A DNA stretch of 64,000 bases, taken from positions 897,001 to 961,000 of the forward strand of contig JAJTWR010000272.1 of the NCBI GenBank assembly GCA_021613335.1. Direction: 5' to 3'. This document shows positions 38,507 to 55,200 of the stretch, one piece after another. Below the pieces are notes generated by a model. It made no database searches, was not told where the DNA came from, and was given only the letters and a program-made list of their open reading frames with translations. The stretch comes from Whitmania pigra. Its lineage: Eukaryota; Annelida; Clitellata; Hirudinida; Haemopidae. The number at the start of each line of letters is the position of its first letter. Position 1 is the first letter of the stretch. A program made the position numbers and the translations under genes.

Positions 38507-38514
38507 TATAAAAG
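38507..38514 (+). promoter_or_regulatory. TATA box of the actin gene
   Basis: TATAAAAG in an otherwise GC-balanced stretch, preceded by CCGCCCGAG. It predicts transcription starting near 38535-38545. Confidence 0.85.
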
Positions 38515-38567
38515 CGCTCGCATCTCTTTGCTAATCGTGCTCTGAGCTTTTTCGAGTTCGCGAATTG

Positions 38568-39065
38568 GTTAGTGATGTGCTAGATTACTTGGCGCTTACT
38601 TTGCATTGTTCTGCTTTTCTTGAATAAGCTTTGTTCTTTTATTAAAATTATAAATAGTGTTATTTTTAATCATTATTATTATTATTATTTTAGATATTAT
38701 AAATATTATAGTAAACAGATGGTTGCTTTGCTGAAAGCGACTTAAGCTCTTAAGACTGGCTGTTGATTCTTAAGCTTGAATGAAAGCAGAAATTATTGAT
38801 AGATTAGAATGTAAACTTGGAAAACTTTAGATAACTTGAGAAGTGAATTAATGTAGCAGCAAATGCGCTTGCGTAATCTAATCGATGCATAATATCGCAC
38901 ATACATTTATTATCTCTAATGAGAATAGATAAGTGTGTTACTTTCAGTTATACAGCGCTTCAATTAGAAGTAACGAATTACGATAATTACTAATAATTAC
39001 TAATAATTAATAATCAGTGTTTACAGGATAAACACCAGTTTAACCAATTTTCTTTCTCTTCGCAG
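38568..39065 (+). other. 5' UTR intron of the actin gene (predicted)
   Basis: Donor GAATTG|GTTAGTG and acceptor TTCTCTTCGCAG lie between the TATA box and the ATG at 39090. Actin genes in many animals have an intron at this place. Confidence 0.7.
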
Positions 39066-39089
39066 ATCAGCCATCCTTAACTCTGCAAA

Positions 39090-41024
<1,935 letters not shown>

Positions 41025-41655
41025 ATTCGTGCGCATCAACTACGGAGGCGCCGCTTTCGATGCGATTTATTCAAGTGTCTTTTCTCATCCTTATGCGTTG
41101 CTGCTGCTGATGATGATGATGATAATAGTCAGTCTACGAATAAAGAGTTTGAACTTCTAGAGCTGAGCGATTTTGTCGTTGTTTACTGCACGACCCAGGC
41201 GAAACCAGGCTAAAAATAGGCGGGACAGTGAGTGCATGTTGCAGTGGTCTCACAACACGCCGAAGAAATTGGTAAAAAAAAACAGAATGAACGAAATTCG
41301 ACAGTTTATTTAAAAGTCAGATGAAAGGAAGATGCACAAATGTTAAAATGCATTTTAAATATAACGAAAAATCCAATATAACAAAATCTACGAAAAATTG
41401 AGAGTTCAACCCATGAGATATGTAGCATTTCAGCAAACCATGTAAATGAGTATACAAATCAGGTTAGCATGACCAAAACATGAATAAATTATCCATAAAA
41501 TATAACAAAACATGAATAAATTATCCATAAAATATAACCGGTTAAATAGCTAAATAATAACACGAATATAAGAGAGGATATGTCGAGCCACAAAAGACAT
41601 GGAATGATGATTGAAGCTTTTGGAATGAGCTGGCTGTAAATGAGTCATCGCTTCT
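41025..41655. other. convergent intergenic region actin / IDH
   Basis: Contains the actin 3' UTR and, further right, the IDH 3' side. A 35-base unit with AACATGAATAAATTATCC is directly repeated near 41477-41537. TTTATT at 41305-41310 may be the IDH poly(A) signal read on the minus strand. Confidence 0.55.
41139..41144 (+). promoter_or_regulatory. AATAAA polyadenylation signal (actin)
   Basis: Hexamer 115 bases after the actin stop, followed 40 bases on by a T/G-rich stretch (GATTTTGTCGTTGTTT). Confidence 0.8.
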
Positions 41656-44545
<2,890 letters not shown>

Positions 44546-45914
44546 TTTATTTAATTATGAGCCATCAGCCGCGAACTGTGCCACACCTTAGTTTTCGTAA
44601 TGTCATCGGTTGTGACACGATACGAGCTCAAGCGAGATGGGCTAAGTATTGGGAGTATTTTAGTATTTTTTTTTTTAATTTAGGACATAACTTAATAGCA
44701 GATTTTAACTATCACTCAATACCACTGAAGGGATCTAAATGCCTTCTGAATCCAGTCTTTTCCGATTCAAAATTCAATATTTAATAACAAAAACACTATT
44801 TTCAAAGTTTTTGTTTTTAAAGTGAGAATTTCTAGTTCGATTCTGAAATTAGTATTTTTTTTTACATGGTTTTGCAGACAATTTCCATTCGTAATCCCCA
44901 TGTTCAGTATCGAGTAAATAAGCAATTTTAGTAGTCAAAATCATCTGAGTTATGCAAAGGACTATAATCAAATAAATAAATAAAAAGCAATTTTAGGCGC
45001 GGTAACGAATAAGGAAGGTTACAGATTATAATCTCTTACATAATAACAGCAGATTAGTTAGATGTTAATTCATTGAGAGGGAAGCAAAAAAGACAAGTGT
45101 CCAGGAACCGGACATTTTCTTACAATTGCATAATTTTTAAAAACATACACTCATTGTTTGTCATTATAAGCCTTATTTGAGCCAATTGCTAAGAAGCAGA
45201 TATGTCATTTGCCAGTCCTCCGATGACCTTAGACTCAAAAAAAGGACATTTTCCCATGTTGTGCTAGGATTGTCCGCCTTGCAAAAAAACTGAAAGAAGT
45301 GCTTAAGTCTACTTGAATAAATCAAATCGCATAACAAGATATTTTCAGAATATTTTGTAATTTGAAGAAATTGCCACTTGTGGATGCATTCTTAACAGAA
45401 CTTGGTGAAGCGTTAAAGATTAATCTCGCAGCTGTTAGAAAAAGTAGAAAAACACTTAAATAATTGCTTATAAATGTTTCTTTCAGAACGTGTTCAATTT
45501 ACCAACATTATCTCCTACGACATTCCCCTAATTATGCTATACATTGTTTATATATTACAGATAGAAATCAGATGTAAGGGTATGTTTAGGTGTTATCCCC
45601 ATCATGAACATATAAGTAACTCTTAGTGGTTGATACACATTTCGGCATGTTTTCTTGGATGTCAAGTCAATAAATAACTGATAAGTGTTAATTAATGCCA
45701 TGAAATTTAAACAAACAAACTATTAATAAATGATTAACAAAAAAAAAATAAAACATAAAACAAAAAATAAATGATAATGGATATTAATAATTTAAAAAGA
45801 CTATTTATTAAATATTATCTATGGTTTAAAGTAAAGTTTTATTAACCTCTGAACTCTGGGTTCAACACGAATAACGAGCGATAAAATAGTTTGGTATTAT
45901 AATTATTTTTGTTG
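44546..45914. other. divergent region between IDH and unknown gene, copy 1
   Basis: Must contain both promoters. The stretch 44558-44645 is locally richer in G+C and may be the IDH promoter or 5' UTR. No exon was found in the rest. The same sequence recurs at 50839-52204. Confidence 0.5.
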
Positions 45915-48900
45915 ATGAGAATGCCAAACGAAGACATCAACATTCATGGTGAGCTTAAATAATAAGTTTTAAAATTAACTCAGTTTGATTTAATTTAATG
46001 TTAAGCTGTACTTAATTACGATGCGTTTTCAGATCTAAGGAAGTTGGTTGATGAATTGAACATTGCGCTATATAACAAGAATTATGTAAGAGAGTGATAA
46101 ATTTAAAATGATATTTAAAATTATCGATATTCATTCATCAATATTTTATGATCAATTTTAGTCACGCTCTTATTACTACAGATCAAAAATTGCAAGAAAG
46201 TGAGACAACTTGCAACCGTCTTGAGGTGTGTTTATTTAAAAACAAAATTTCCCGTTATATCATTTTTACTGAAAAAAAAATTAACAAAAATTTGTTGAAA
46301 CAAGTAAAAATTATGCAATGGCTTCAAATGAATCTTTTATTACCATTTTAAACTTTCAGTTCCCTCCTCCCTAAAGTTTCAGATGCCACAATCTTTGAAA
46401 TTGATGACGTCATCTATGGAGAAGATGGCAGTGCTGTTGTGGCGGGGTCAAGTTGGTTTCCATTCTGACTCATTTTGTTAACAATATTCTACAGCACCCT
46501 TACTAAATGTATAAATTTAGCGATTTTTAATATTAAAACTAAGAAAATTGTACTTTCACAGATTTAACTTCAGAAGAAAATATTGCATACCTAGTAAAGA
46601 ACTACACACTTATTTTAAAAGTTTACTTTGACGAGGTAACAAAGTTTTTTATATTATGGAATTAATACATATATCGGCACATGTACCATAAAATGAGTTA
46701 AATCTTAACAATAAACAGAAAACCTATTCCGATAGTATTTTGGATATGGTCCTCCTGCAGCTACTTGAACTTATACCGGAAAAAACTCTCTGTGAAACAC
46801 AGTTTTTTTCAATAATATTAAGGTACGAAGAAATTGAATTTATTACAAACACAATAAGCCAAAATTTCGATTCCTAATTAAGAGGGTAAGATGGTGATAA
46901 TGGTCTATTGATGCGCATGATATAGTAGTATTTTATTAACATCCTCAGCCGCGTAACCAGGTTATAACTTCAACGGTAGCGAGCAATTTTAAAAAGGGCG
47001 TTGTTTATTGGTAACGTCTGAAAAATCCGGTAAAATGTGGTCAGGCTATGATAATTGGATCAATTATTTATAAACAAATGTCTCTTAAATAATTTCAATT
47101 CCACATTCGATGATATTCGAGTCTGCTAAAGATTCTAATTTTGTCAAATTAAATTAGAATGTTAGAAGGCTTTGGATATAAACAACTGAAATTGTAAGGC
47201 ATAATTTTAAAAAGCTCAAAATTGTTTGTAGTTTAGTTGCGCTATATTCGACACAATCAATTTTGATAAATAAATGGATAAGTTCAAAGCCGTCTAGCAC
47301 TTTTTCCAGCACATTAGAACTAAAAATTCATATGCAAAAAAATTGCTGCAAGAACACCCTAGTGTTCCAGATTATAATTGAGTTCTAAAGTTGAGACTTA
47401 ATGTGTCAATTAGAAAGAAATTTAATGCCAGCTCCCCCTGTACCCCAATGGTTACGCCCATGATCCTCAGCCTATCTTGTGAGTAGGAAAAAACGAGCAA
47501 GATGAAATAGAAGGAATTTTTAAAACAATCCTACATATTTATGAAGTTCTTTTGTAATTTTGATCGGTAATAATTTTATGATATTAAAATATAATCTAAT
47601 TAATGCCGCTTGTTTTCTCCAGAAAGAGTATAGGAGATGAAAATAGTATTGAACTTGTATTGAAGGTGCTCAAGGTCATCGGTAACAGCAAAACAATTAA
47701 GAATTGTGGGGTTCTGGAAGACATGATCTGTTCAGGTCCTAAAAAATCTAATACCAGTATTTATGATTTTGGTCCTAGAACTTGAATGGAAGGTCCATAA
47801 AAGTCTTAAATTTTGGTTTCCAAACTCCTGAGTGAATCATGGAGAAGATTGGTTCATGATGGCTTCTCGCAGAAAGTTTTTCATACAAAATGATTGATTA
47901 AAATCAATTCATTCTACAAAAACAGTTTATTAAATAATGCTTTTAACACCAAGAAATTTTATACTATACTAATTATAATTTAGAAACTTGTAGTTTGCAA
48001 TTGAAATTTATTATTTCAGCAACAGTTGAAATACTTTCTGTTTTAATTTTGGGAAAAAACTCAGAATTAGAAAATATGTCCGAAAAAAGAAGAGCTTTAT
48101 GGCTGAAGGAACAATGTTAGAATGATTCAATAATTATTGTTATGTAGAAGTGCTTTATTTGTTATGAAACGAGGGATATTTAATTTTAAAATTGCACAAT
48201 TTCGACAGCAATCTGCATATTTGAAAATTTTCTCCTCGATGTACTTCAAAACGATTCTAGGATATCCCAACCAAAATTAAATTTCATAAGAAATTGTGTT
48301 TTAAGTGATAAAGAGGTTTGTGCGTTACCGCTGCTTCATTGTACTTCATAGTATCTGAAGGCATTTATCCACAATAACATTTTCTTCGAAGCACAGAGAT
48401 GTCTTACGATTGCTTCTTAAATGTTTATAAGTAATAATTCTATTTAAAAAGTTTAAACATTGATAAATCATGCAACGACTACAGGGATATTACAATGCGG
48501 CATATGTTGCAAATCTGGCAATCATCATGTTACTAAAAGGTGTCGGAAACAACAGATTTTGTTTTGATTACTGGTACGCTTACTTTATGTCAGCAAGAGA
48601 TGAAGATGAGAAGAAGCAAAGATTTGAAGATTTCTTGAGAGGACTGAGAGACTTTGAATTATTTTTTCGGAATCCACCAGAATATGAAGATAGTACAGGC
48701 TTTGTTGAAAGTTTTGTCATATCCATTTTGGACGATATATTCCAACTTTTTCAAGTAAATTATCCATTTTTAATTAAGTATAAGTGTCCTCATTAGGACA
48801 CATAAAAAACACGTAATTAAACATATAATTATGCTTGTATGTAGGATATCGTTAAGTACCCGTCCGCATACATGATGAAATTACAAAGACATTACGATTA

Positions 48901-49579
48901 TGACGTCGGCCCATATCTCACAGAAGACGATAAATGTTCAGCTTATCTGACTTTTAAAGAAGAAACTGTGAAGATGGTTGACAAATACTTTGGAGGTTTA
49001 AATTATTTTGATGGCGATAATGACATTTCGCAAGAAACTCTTTGTGAACCAGAAAAGGTTTCTTTTTATAACGAATTCATGAAAGGTCTCCAATTGATGG
49101 ATATACTACATACTGCGGTGTTGATGGAGAATTTAGAAAAGGTAACAAATAATAACTGTATTTGACAAATATTGATTATAAATCCACGTTTTTATTTTAG
49201 ATTGACGGTTGGAATACAATAATTTTTAGGAGTTGTAAATCTCCAATCAGAATACTTATCAACGATCTTATAAAGGAACCTTCAAAGAGAGGGAAAGTTG
49301 ATTGGTGGATTCCAATTGTGCTGAAAAAGTGGTAAGACGGCTGGAATATAAAAATGGCCGTGTTTTTCAAAGTGCATAATTTTTTAGTCCTTTCCTATTT
49401 ATGTCGCATGACAACGAAGCCCACATGAAAATTTTAATCAAGCTGTTGAAAGGAACAAACATCGGCAAGGTAAATTTTGAATTTAAAACAACTTGCATTT
49501 CATATCGTTACAATTTTTTTCTTTTTAGTCCGCTGAAGAAATGCTTTACATTGTCATCAACGGTGCCGGTTTTGAATAA
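45915..49579 (+). CDS. unknown helical protein, duplicated gene copy 1 (14 exons)
   Basis: I do not recognise this family. Exons: 45915-45948, 46033-46085, 46182-46225, 46360-46451, 46562-46635, 46719-46822, 47623-47735, 48020-48115, 48209-48315, 48485-48754, 48845-49141, 49201-49331, 49388-49469, 49529-49579; every junction keeps phase and gives 515 residues. It starts MRMPNEDINIHDLRKLVDEL, has no signal peptide or membrane segment, and looks mainly alpha-helical with leucine-rich stretches (DMVLLQLLELIPEKTL; VLKVLKVIGNSKTIKNCGVL) that could be ARM/HEAT-like. Exon 10 has an aromatic/acidic patch (FCFDYWYAYFMSARDEDEKK). Cysteines are scattered without a zinc-finger pattern. It ends VINGAGFE, 42 bases before AATAAA (49622). 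Exon 3's acceptor was set at 46181 because only that frame continues into exon 4. Confidence 0.8.
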
Positions 49580-49621
49580 AAAAGCTACTTATAATTTTTG
49601 TCAAAAGGCCTAAATTTTTGA

Positions 49622-49627
49622 AATAAA
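49622..49627 (+). promoter_or_regulatory. AATAAA polyadenylation signal (unknown gene, copy 1)
   Basis: Canonical hexamer 42 bases after the stop codon; the duplication junction lies 16 bases further on. The equivalent in copy 2 is at 56296-56301. Confidence 0.7.
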
Positions 49628-49804
49628 ATTTTAGAAAATGTGAATTTAATTTTTAATAATAACAATAAGTAATGTTATAAATATTAGCAAATGTCAATAG
49701 GATTATAATTGTTAATAACAATAACTACTGTTATGTACTGTTATCGAACATCTCCAATAAATCCTCAAAATAAAAGCCAAGAGAATGGAATTTAAAATGC
49801 AAAC

Positions 49805-50838
49805 CTCATGAAGAGAGGCAGCTTCTTCTGGAGAGCCATCTGAAAAGACGAGTGAGCAAAGTCCCTTACGGACTGCAAACGAAATTTCATTTCCTGTTTC
49901 ATTTACCAGTCTTTCCACAATTAATTAATAATAATAGTAATAATAGTAATAATAATAATAATAATATAATAATAATAATAATAATAATTGCACACCTCGT
50001 CAGTGTTGTACATGGCCAAAGCAACTCCTCCGTTTCCCTTGAAGTCAAAAACGGTGTGGGTGACGGGCGGCAATCCGTTGCTGGGTTTAAACGAGATTTC
50101 GAGCTTTCCGTCGCCTTGAACGACGAAGTCCGTTGCCTTGTACTGGTTTGAACGCAATAATGAATCCATTAAACAGATCAATTGCATTTAGTCGACTAAA
50201 TATCATCTTTATACAAAACATTTTCCTCAAAAAGGAATTTCGAATATTTAAAATTATTATTTAAACTAATTTAATTCTAGCAAGAAACAGATTTTAAAAT
50301 GAAAATTTTCCTATGAAAAAGTTTGATGTGTCAGTTTAAAGAAATCGTCTGCTGCAACAAAACCTGGCCAACCTGGTCTCCATGAGCATGCCTGCCAATT
50401 ATGATGGGCTTTTTCCATTTGCTTACAATCCTGGGAATGTTTTTACAGATGATTGCCTCTCTGAAAACAGTTCCTCCCAAGATGTTTCTTATGGTTCCAT
50501 TAGGAGATTTCCACATCTTCTTGAGCTCAAATTCTTTTTTAATAAATAATTCATTCACAAACAATGCACAAAATAGTTCAATCAAGCCTTGGGAGTAAAA
50601 TGACACAAATTCATGAGGACCAAATTATCCTGAAATAAACTTAAACTACTCATAAACTGAGGTTTATGCTATCCTTTAAGGCAATTTAACGAATTCAAAT
50701 GTCATACACACCTAGTCATTTCATCTCCCTGAATGTCTACGATAGGACCAACTGAATGATATATTTTGTAACAAAATTTAATATTTGCAAATATTGGTAA
50801 TTTTTAAATTGCGCTGAAACAACCTTTAATTTTCCCAT
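49805..50838 (-). pseudogene. truncated IDH pseudogene in duplication copy 2
   Basis: Exons matching IDH exons 7 (49872-49805), 6, 5, 2 and 1 (50838-50824) are still readable, including the [11 protein letters not shown] active-site stretch. Three lesions make it non-functional: exons 8-12 were never included because the breakpoint is in intron 7; a 260-bp deletion removed exon 4 and nearly all of exon 3; and exon 1 has one G fewer than copy 1 (15 versus 16 bases), which shifts the frame. Exons 5-7 are hardly altered, so it is recent. Confidence 0.93.
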
Positions 50839-52204
50839 TTTATTTAATTATGAGCCAACAGCCGCGAACTGTGCCACACCTTAGTTTTCGTAATGTCATC
50901 GGTTGTGACACGATACGAGCTCAAGCGAGATGGGCTAAGTATTGGGAGTATTTTAGTATTTTTTTTTTAATTTAGGACATAACTTAATAGCAGATTTTAA
51001 CTATCACTCAATGCCACTGAAGGGATCTATATGCCTTCTGAATCCAGTCTTTTCCGATTCAAAATTCAATATTTAATAACAAAGACACTATTTTAAAAGT
51101 TTTTGTTTTTAAAGTGAAAATTTCTAGTTCGATTCTGAAATTAGTTTGTTTTTTTTTACCTGGTTTTGCAGACAATTTCCATTCGTAAGCCCCATGTTCA
51201 GTACCGAGTAAATAAGCAATTTTAGTAGTCAAAATCATCTGAGCAAAGGACTATAATCAAATAAATAAATAAAAAGCAATTTTAGGCGCGGTAACGAATA
51301 AGGTAGGTTACAGATTATAATCTCTTACATAATAACAACAGATTAGTTAGATGTTAATTCATTGAGAGGGAAGCAAAAAAAAAACAAGTGTCCAGGAGCC
51401 AGACATTTTCTTACAATTGAATAATTTCTAAAAACATACACTCATTGTTTGTCATTATAAGCCTTATTTGAGCCAATTGCTAAGAAGCAGATATGTCATT
51501 TGCCAGTCCTCCGATGACCTTAGACTCAAAAAAAGGACATTTTCCCATGTTGTGCTAGGATTGTCCGCCTTGCAAAAAAACTGAAAGAAGTCCTTAAGTC
51601 TACTTGAATAAACCAAAACGCATAACAAGATATTTTCAGAATATTTTGTAATTTGAAGGAATTGCCACTTGTGGATGCATTCTTAACAGAACTTGGTGAA
51701 GCGTTAAAGATTAATCTCGCAGCTGTTAGAAAAAGTAGAAAAAACACTTAAATAATTGCTTATAAATGTTTCTTTCAGAACGTGTTCAATTCACCAACAT
51801 TATCTCCTACGACATTCCCCTAATTATGCTATACATTGTTTATATATTACAGATAGAAATCAGATGTAAGTGTATGTTTAGGTGTTATCCCCATCATGAA
51901 CGTATAAGTAACTCTTAGTGGTTGATACACATGTCGGCATGTTTTCTTGGATGTCAAGTCAATAAATAACTGATAAGTGTTAATTAATGCCATGAAATTT
52001 AAACAAATAAACTATTAATAAATGATTAACAAAAAAAATAAAACATAAAACAAAAAATAAATGATAATGGATATTAATAATTTAAAAAGACTATTTATTA
52101 AATATTATCTATGGTTTAAAGTAAAGTTTTATTAACCTCTGAACTCTGGGTTCAACACGAATAACGAGCGATAAAATAGTTTGGTATTATAATTATTTTT
52201 GTTG
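50839..52204. other. divergent region upstream of unknown gene, copy 2
   Basis: Near-identical counterpart of 44546-45914, with small indels. It presumably still drives the second copy of the unknown gene. No exon recognised. Confidence 0.5.
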
Positions 52205-55200
52205 ATGAGAATGCCAAACGAAGACATCAACATTCATGGTGAGCTTAAATAATAAGTTTAAAAATTAACTCAGTTTGATTTAACTTAATGTTAAGCTGTA
52301 CTTAATTACGACGCCTTTTCAGATCTAAAGAAGTTGGTTGATGAATTGAACATTGCGCTATATAACAAGGATTATGTAAGAGAGTGATAAATTTAAAATG
52401 ATATTTAAAATTATCGATATTCATTCATCAATATTTTATGATCAATTTTAGTCACGCTCTTATTACTACAGATCAAAAATTGCAAGAAAGTGAGACAACT
52501 TGCAACCGTCTTGAGGTGTGTTTATTTAAAAACAAAATTTCCCATTATATCATTTTTACTGAAAAAAAAATTAACAAGTAAAAATTATGCAATGGCTTCA
52601 AATGAATCTTTTATTACCATTTTAAACTTTCAGTTCCCTCCTCCCTAAAGTTTCAGATGCCACAATCTTTGAAATTGATGACGTCATCTATGGAGAAGAT
52701 GGCAGTGCTGTTGTGGCGGGGTCAAGTTGGTTTCCATTCTGACTCATTTTGTTAACAATATTCTACAGCAGGGGTACTCAAACTTTTTTGTCCGGGGTCC
52801 ACATTACGTAATTTTCAGATAGATGGCGGTCCACAAGGGTCAAAGTCATGCGGACCGGGGGGGTAAAGTAAAAAGTAATGAATTAATATTAAAATGCTGT
52901 CAGACTTTTTATTTAGAATGATGCATGGAACTGCTTGTCCTTCAGGACTTCTATGATATTTGGAGAATAGCTAGTAATTGCAATTCTCAAACAATTTCCA
53001 AGATGTACATCAGTTAATTGACTTCGATTTTTAAACTTGATAATGTTCATAGTTGAAAATGATGATTCACAGGTGTAAGTTGATCCAAATATTGTCAGAA
53101 CTGATAAAGCCAATTTCTTGGAGCAAGTGTATTGGCCCTCAATTACAAACTTAGATCAGAATTCAGAATTTTTTAACTTTTAAAATTTTAAAATTTATTT
53201 TTTTGGAAATAATTGGAGGTCCACTTAAAAGCTATCGGCGGTCCGGATTGTGGACCGCGGTCCGCAGTTTGAGTACCCCTGTTCTACAGCACCCTTACTA
53301 AATGTATAAATTTAGCGATTATTAATATTAAAACTAAAAAAATTGTACTTTCACAGATTTAACTTCAGAAGAAAATATTGCATACCTAGTAGAGAACTGT
53401 TACAAATGTATTCTACGGGTTTACTTTTATGAGGTATCAAAGTTGTTTATATTATGGAATAAATACATATATCGGCACATACACCATAAAATGAGTTAAA
53501 TCTTTACTATAAACAGAAAACCTATTCCGATAGTATTGTGGATATGGTCCTCCTGCAGCTACTTGAACTTATACCGGAAAAAACTCTCTGTGAAACAAAG
53601 TTTTTTTCAATGACATATCAAAAAGACGCATTAAGGTACGAAGAAAGTGAATTTATTACAAACAAAATAAGCCAAAATTTCGATTCCTAATTATGAGGGT
53701 AAGATGGTGATAATGGTCCATTAATGCGCTTGATATAGTAGTATTTTATTAATATCTGAAAAATCCGGTAAAATGTGGTCAGGCTATGATAATTCGATCA
53801 ATTAATTCCTAACAAATGTCTCCAGAATAATTCTAATTCCACATTCGATGATATTCGAGTACATATCTGCCAAAGATTCTAATTTTGTCACATTACCTCA
53901 GTGTTAGAATGCTTTGGATATAAACAACTGAAATTGTAAGGCACAATTTTAAAATGCTCAAAATTGTTTGTAGTTTAGTTGCGCTATATTCGACACAATC
54001 AATTTTGATAAATAAATGGATAAGTTCAAAGCCGTCTAGCACTTTTTCAAGCATATTAGAACTAAAAATTCATATGCAAAAAATTGCTACAAGAACACCC
54101 TGGTGTTCCAGATTATAATTGAGTTCTAAAGTTGAGACTTAATTGAAACACATTAAGTGTCAATTAGAAAAAAAATTAATGCCAGCTGTACACCAATGGT
54201 TACGCCCATGATCCTCGGCCTATCTTGTGAGTAGGAAAAAACGCGCATGATGAAATAGAAGGAATTTTTAAAACAATCCTACATATCTATGCAGTTTTTC
54301 TCTAATATTGATCGATAATAATTTTATCATATAATTAATTAATTTGATCATATTAAAATATAATCTAATTAATCTTGTTTTCTCCAGAGAGGCCATGGTA
54401 AGTATAGGAGATGACAATTGTATTGAACGTCATCTGAAGGTGCTCAAGGTCATCGGTAACAGCAAAACAATTAAGAATTGTGGGGTCCTGGAAGGCATGT
54501 ATTATTCAGGTCCTAAAAAATCTAATACCAGTGTTTATGATTTTGGTCCTAGAACTTGAATGGAAGGTCCGTAAAAGTCTTAAATTTTGGTTTCCAAACT
54601 CCTGAGTGAACCATGGAGAAGATTGGTTCATGATGGCTTCTCGCAGAAAGTTTTTCATACAAAATGATTTATTAGAATCAATTCATTCTACAAAAACAGT
54701 TTATTAAAATAATTATAACTTAGAAACTTGTAGTTTGCAATTGAAATTTATTATTTCAGCAACAGTTGAAATACTTTCTGTTTTAATTTTGGGAAAAAAC
54801 TCAGAATTAGAAAATATGTCCGAAAAAAGAAGAGCTCTATGGCTGAAGGAACAATGTTCGAACGATTCAATAATTATTGTTATGTAGAAGTGCTTTATTT
54901 GTTATGAAACGAGGAATATTTAATTTTAAAATTGCACAATTTCGACAGCAATCTACATATTTGAAAATTTTCTTCTCGACGTTATCCAAAACGATTCAAC
55001 GATATCCCAACCAAAATTAAATTACATAAGAAATTGTGTCTTAAGTGATAAAGAGGTTTGTGCGTTACCGATGCTTTATTGTACTTCATAGTATCTGCAA
55101 GAATTTATTTAAAAAGTATAAACACTGATAAATCATGCATTGATTACAGGGATATTACAATGCGGCATATGTTGCAAATCTGGCAATCATCATGTTACTA

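Noticed and set aside
45060..45560. Possible transposase remnant in the region upstream of the unknown gene
   Set aside because: Minus-strand frames are short and interrupted, and I see no diagnostic motif or terminal repeats.
46148..46351. Frame MINFSHALITTDQKLQESE as exon 3 of the unknown gene
   Set aside because: That frame meets a stop in exon 4 and does not fit the preceding phase; starting after ACTACAG at 46181 resolves both.
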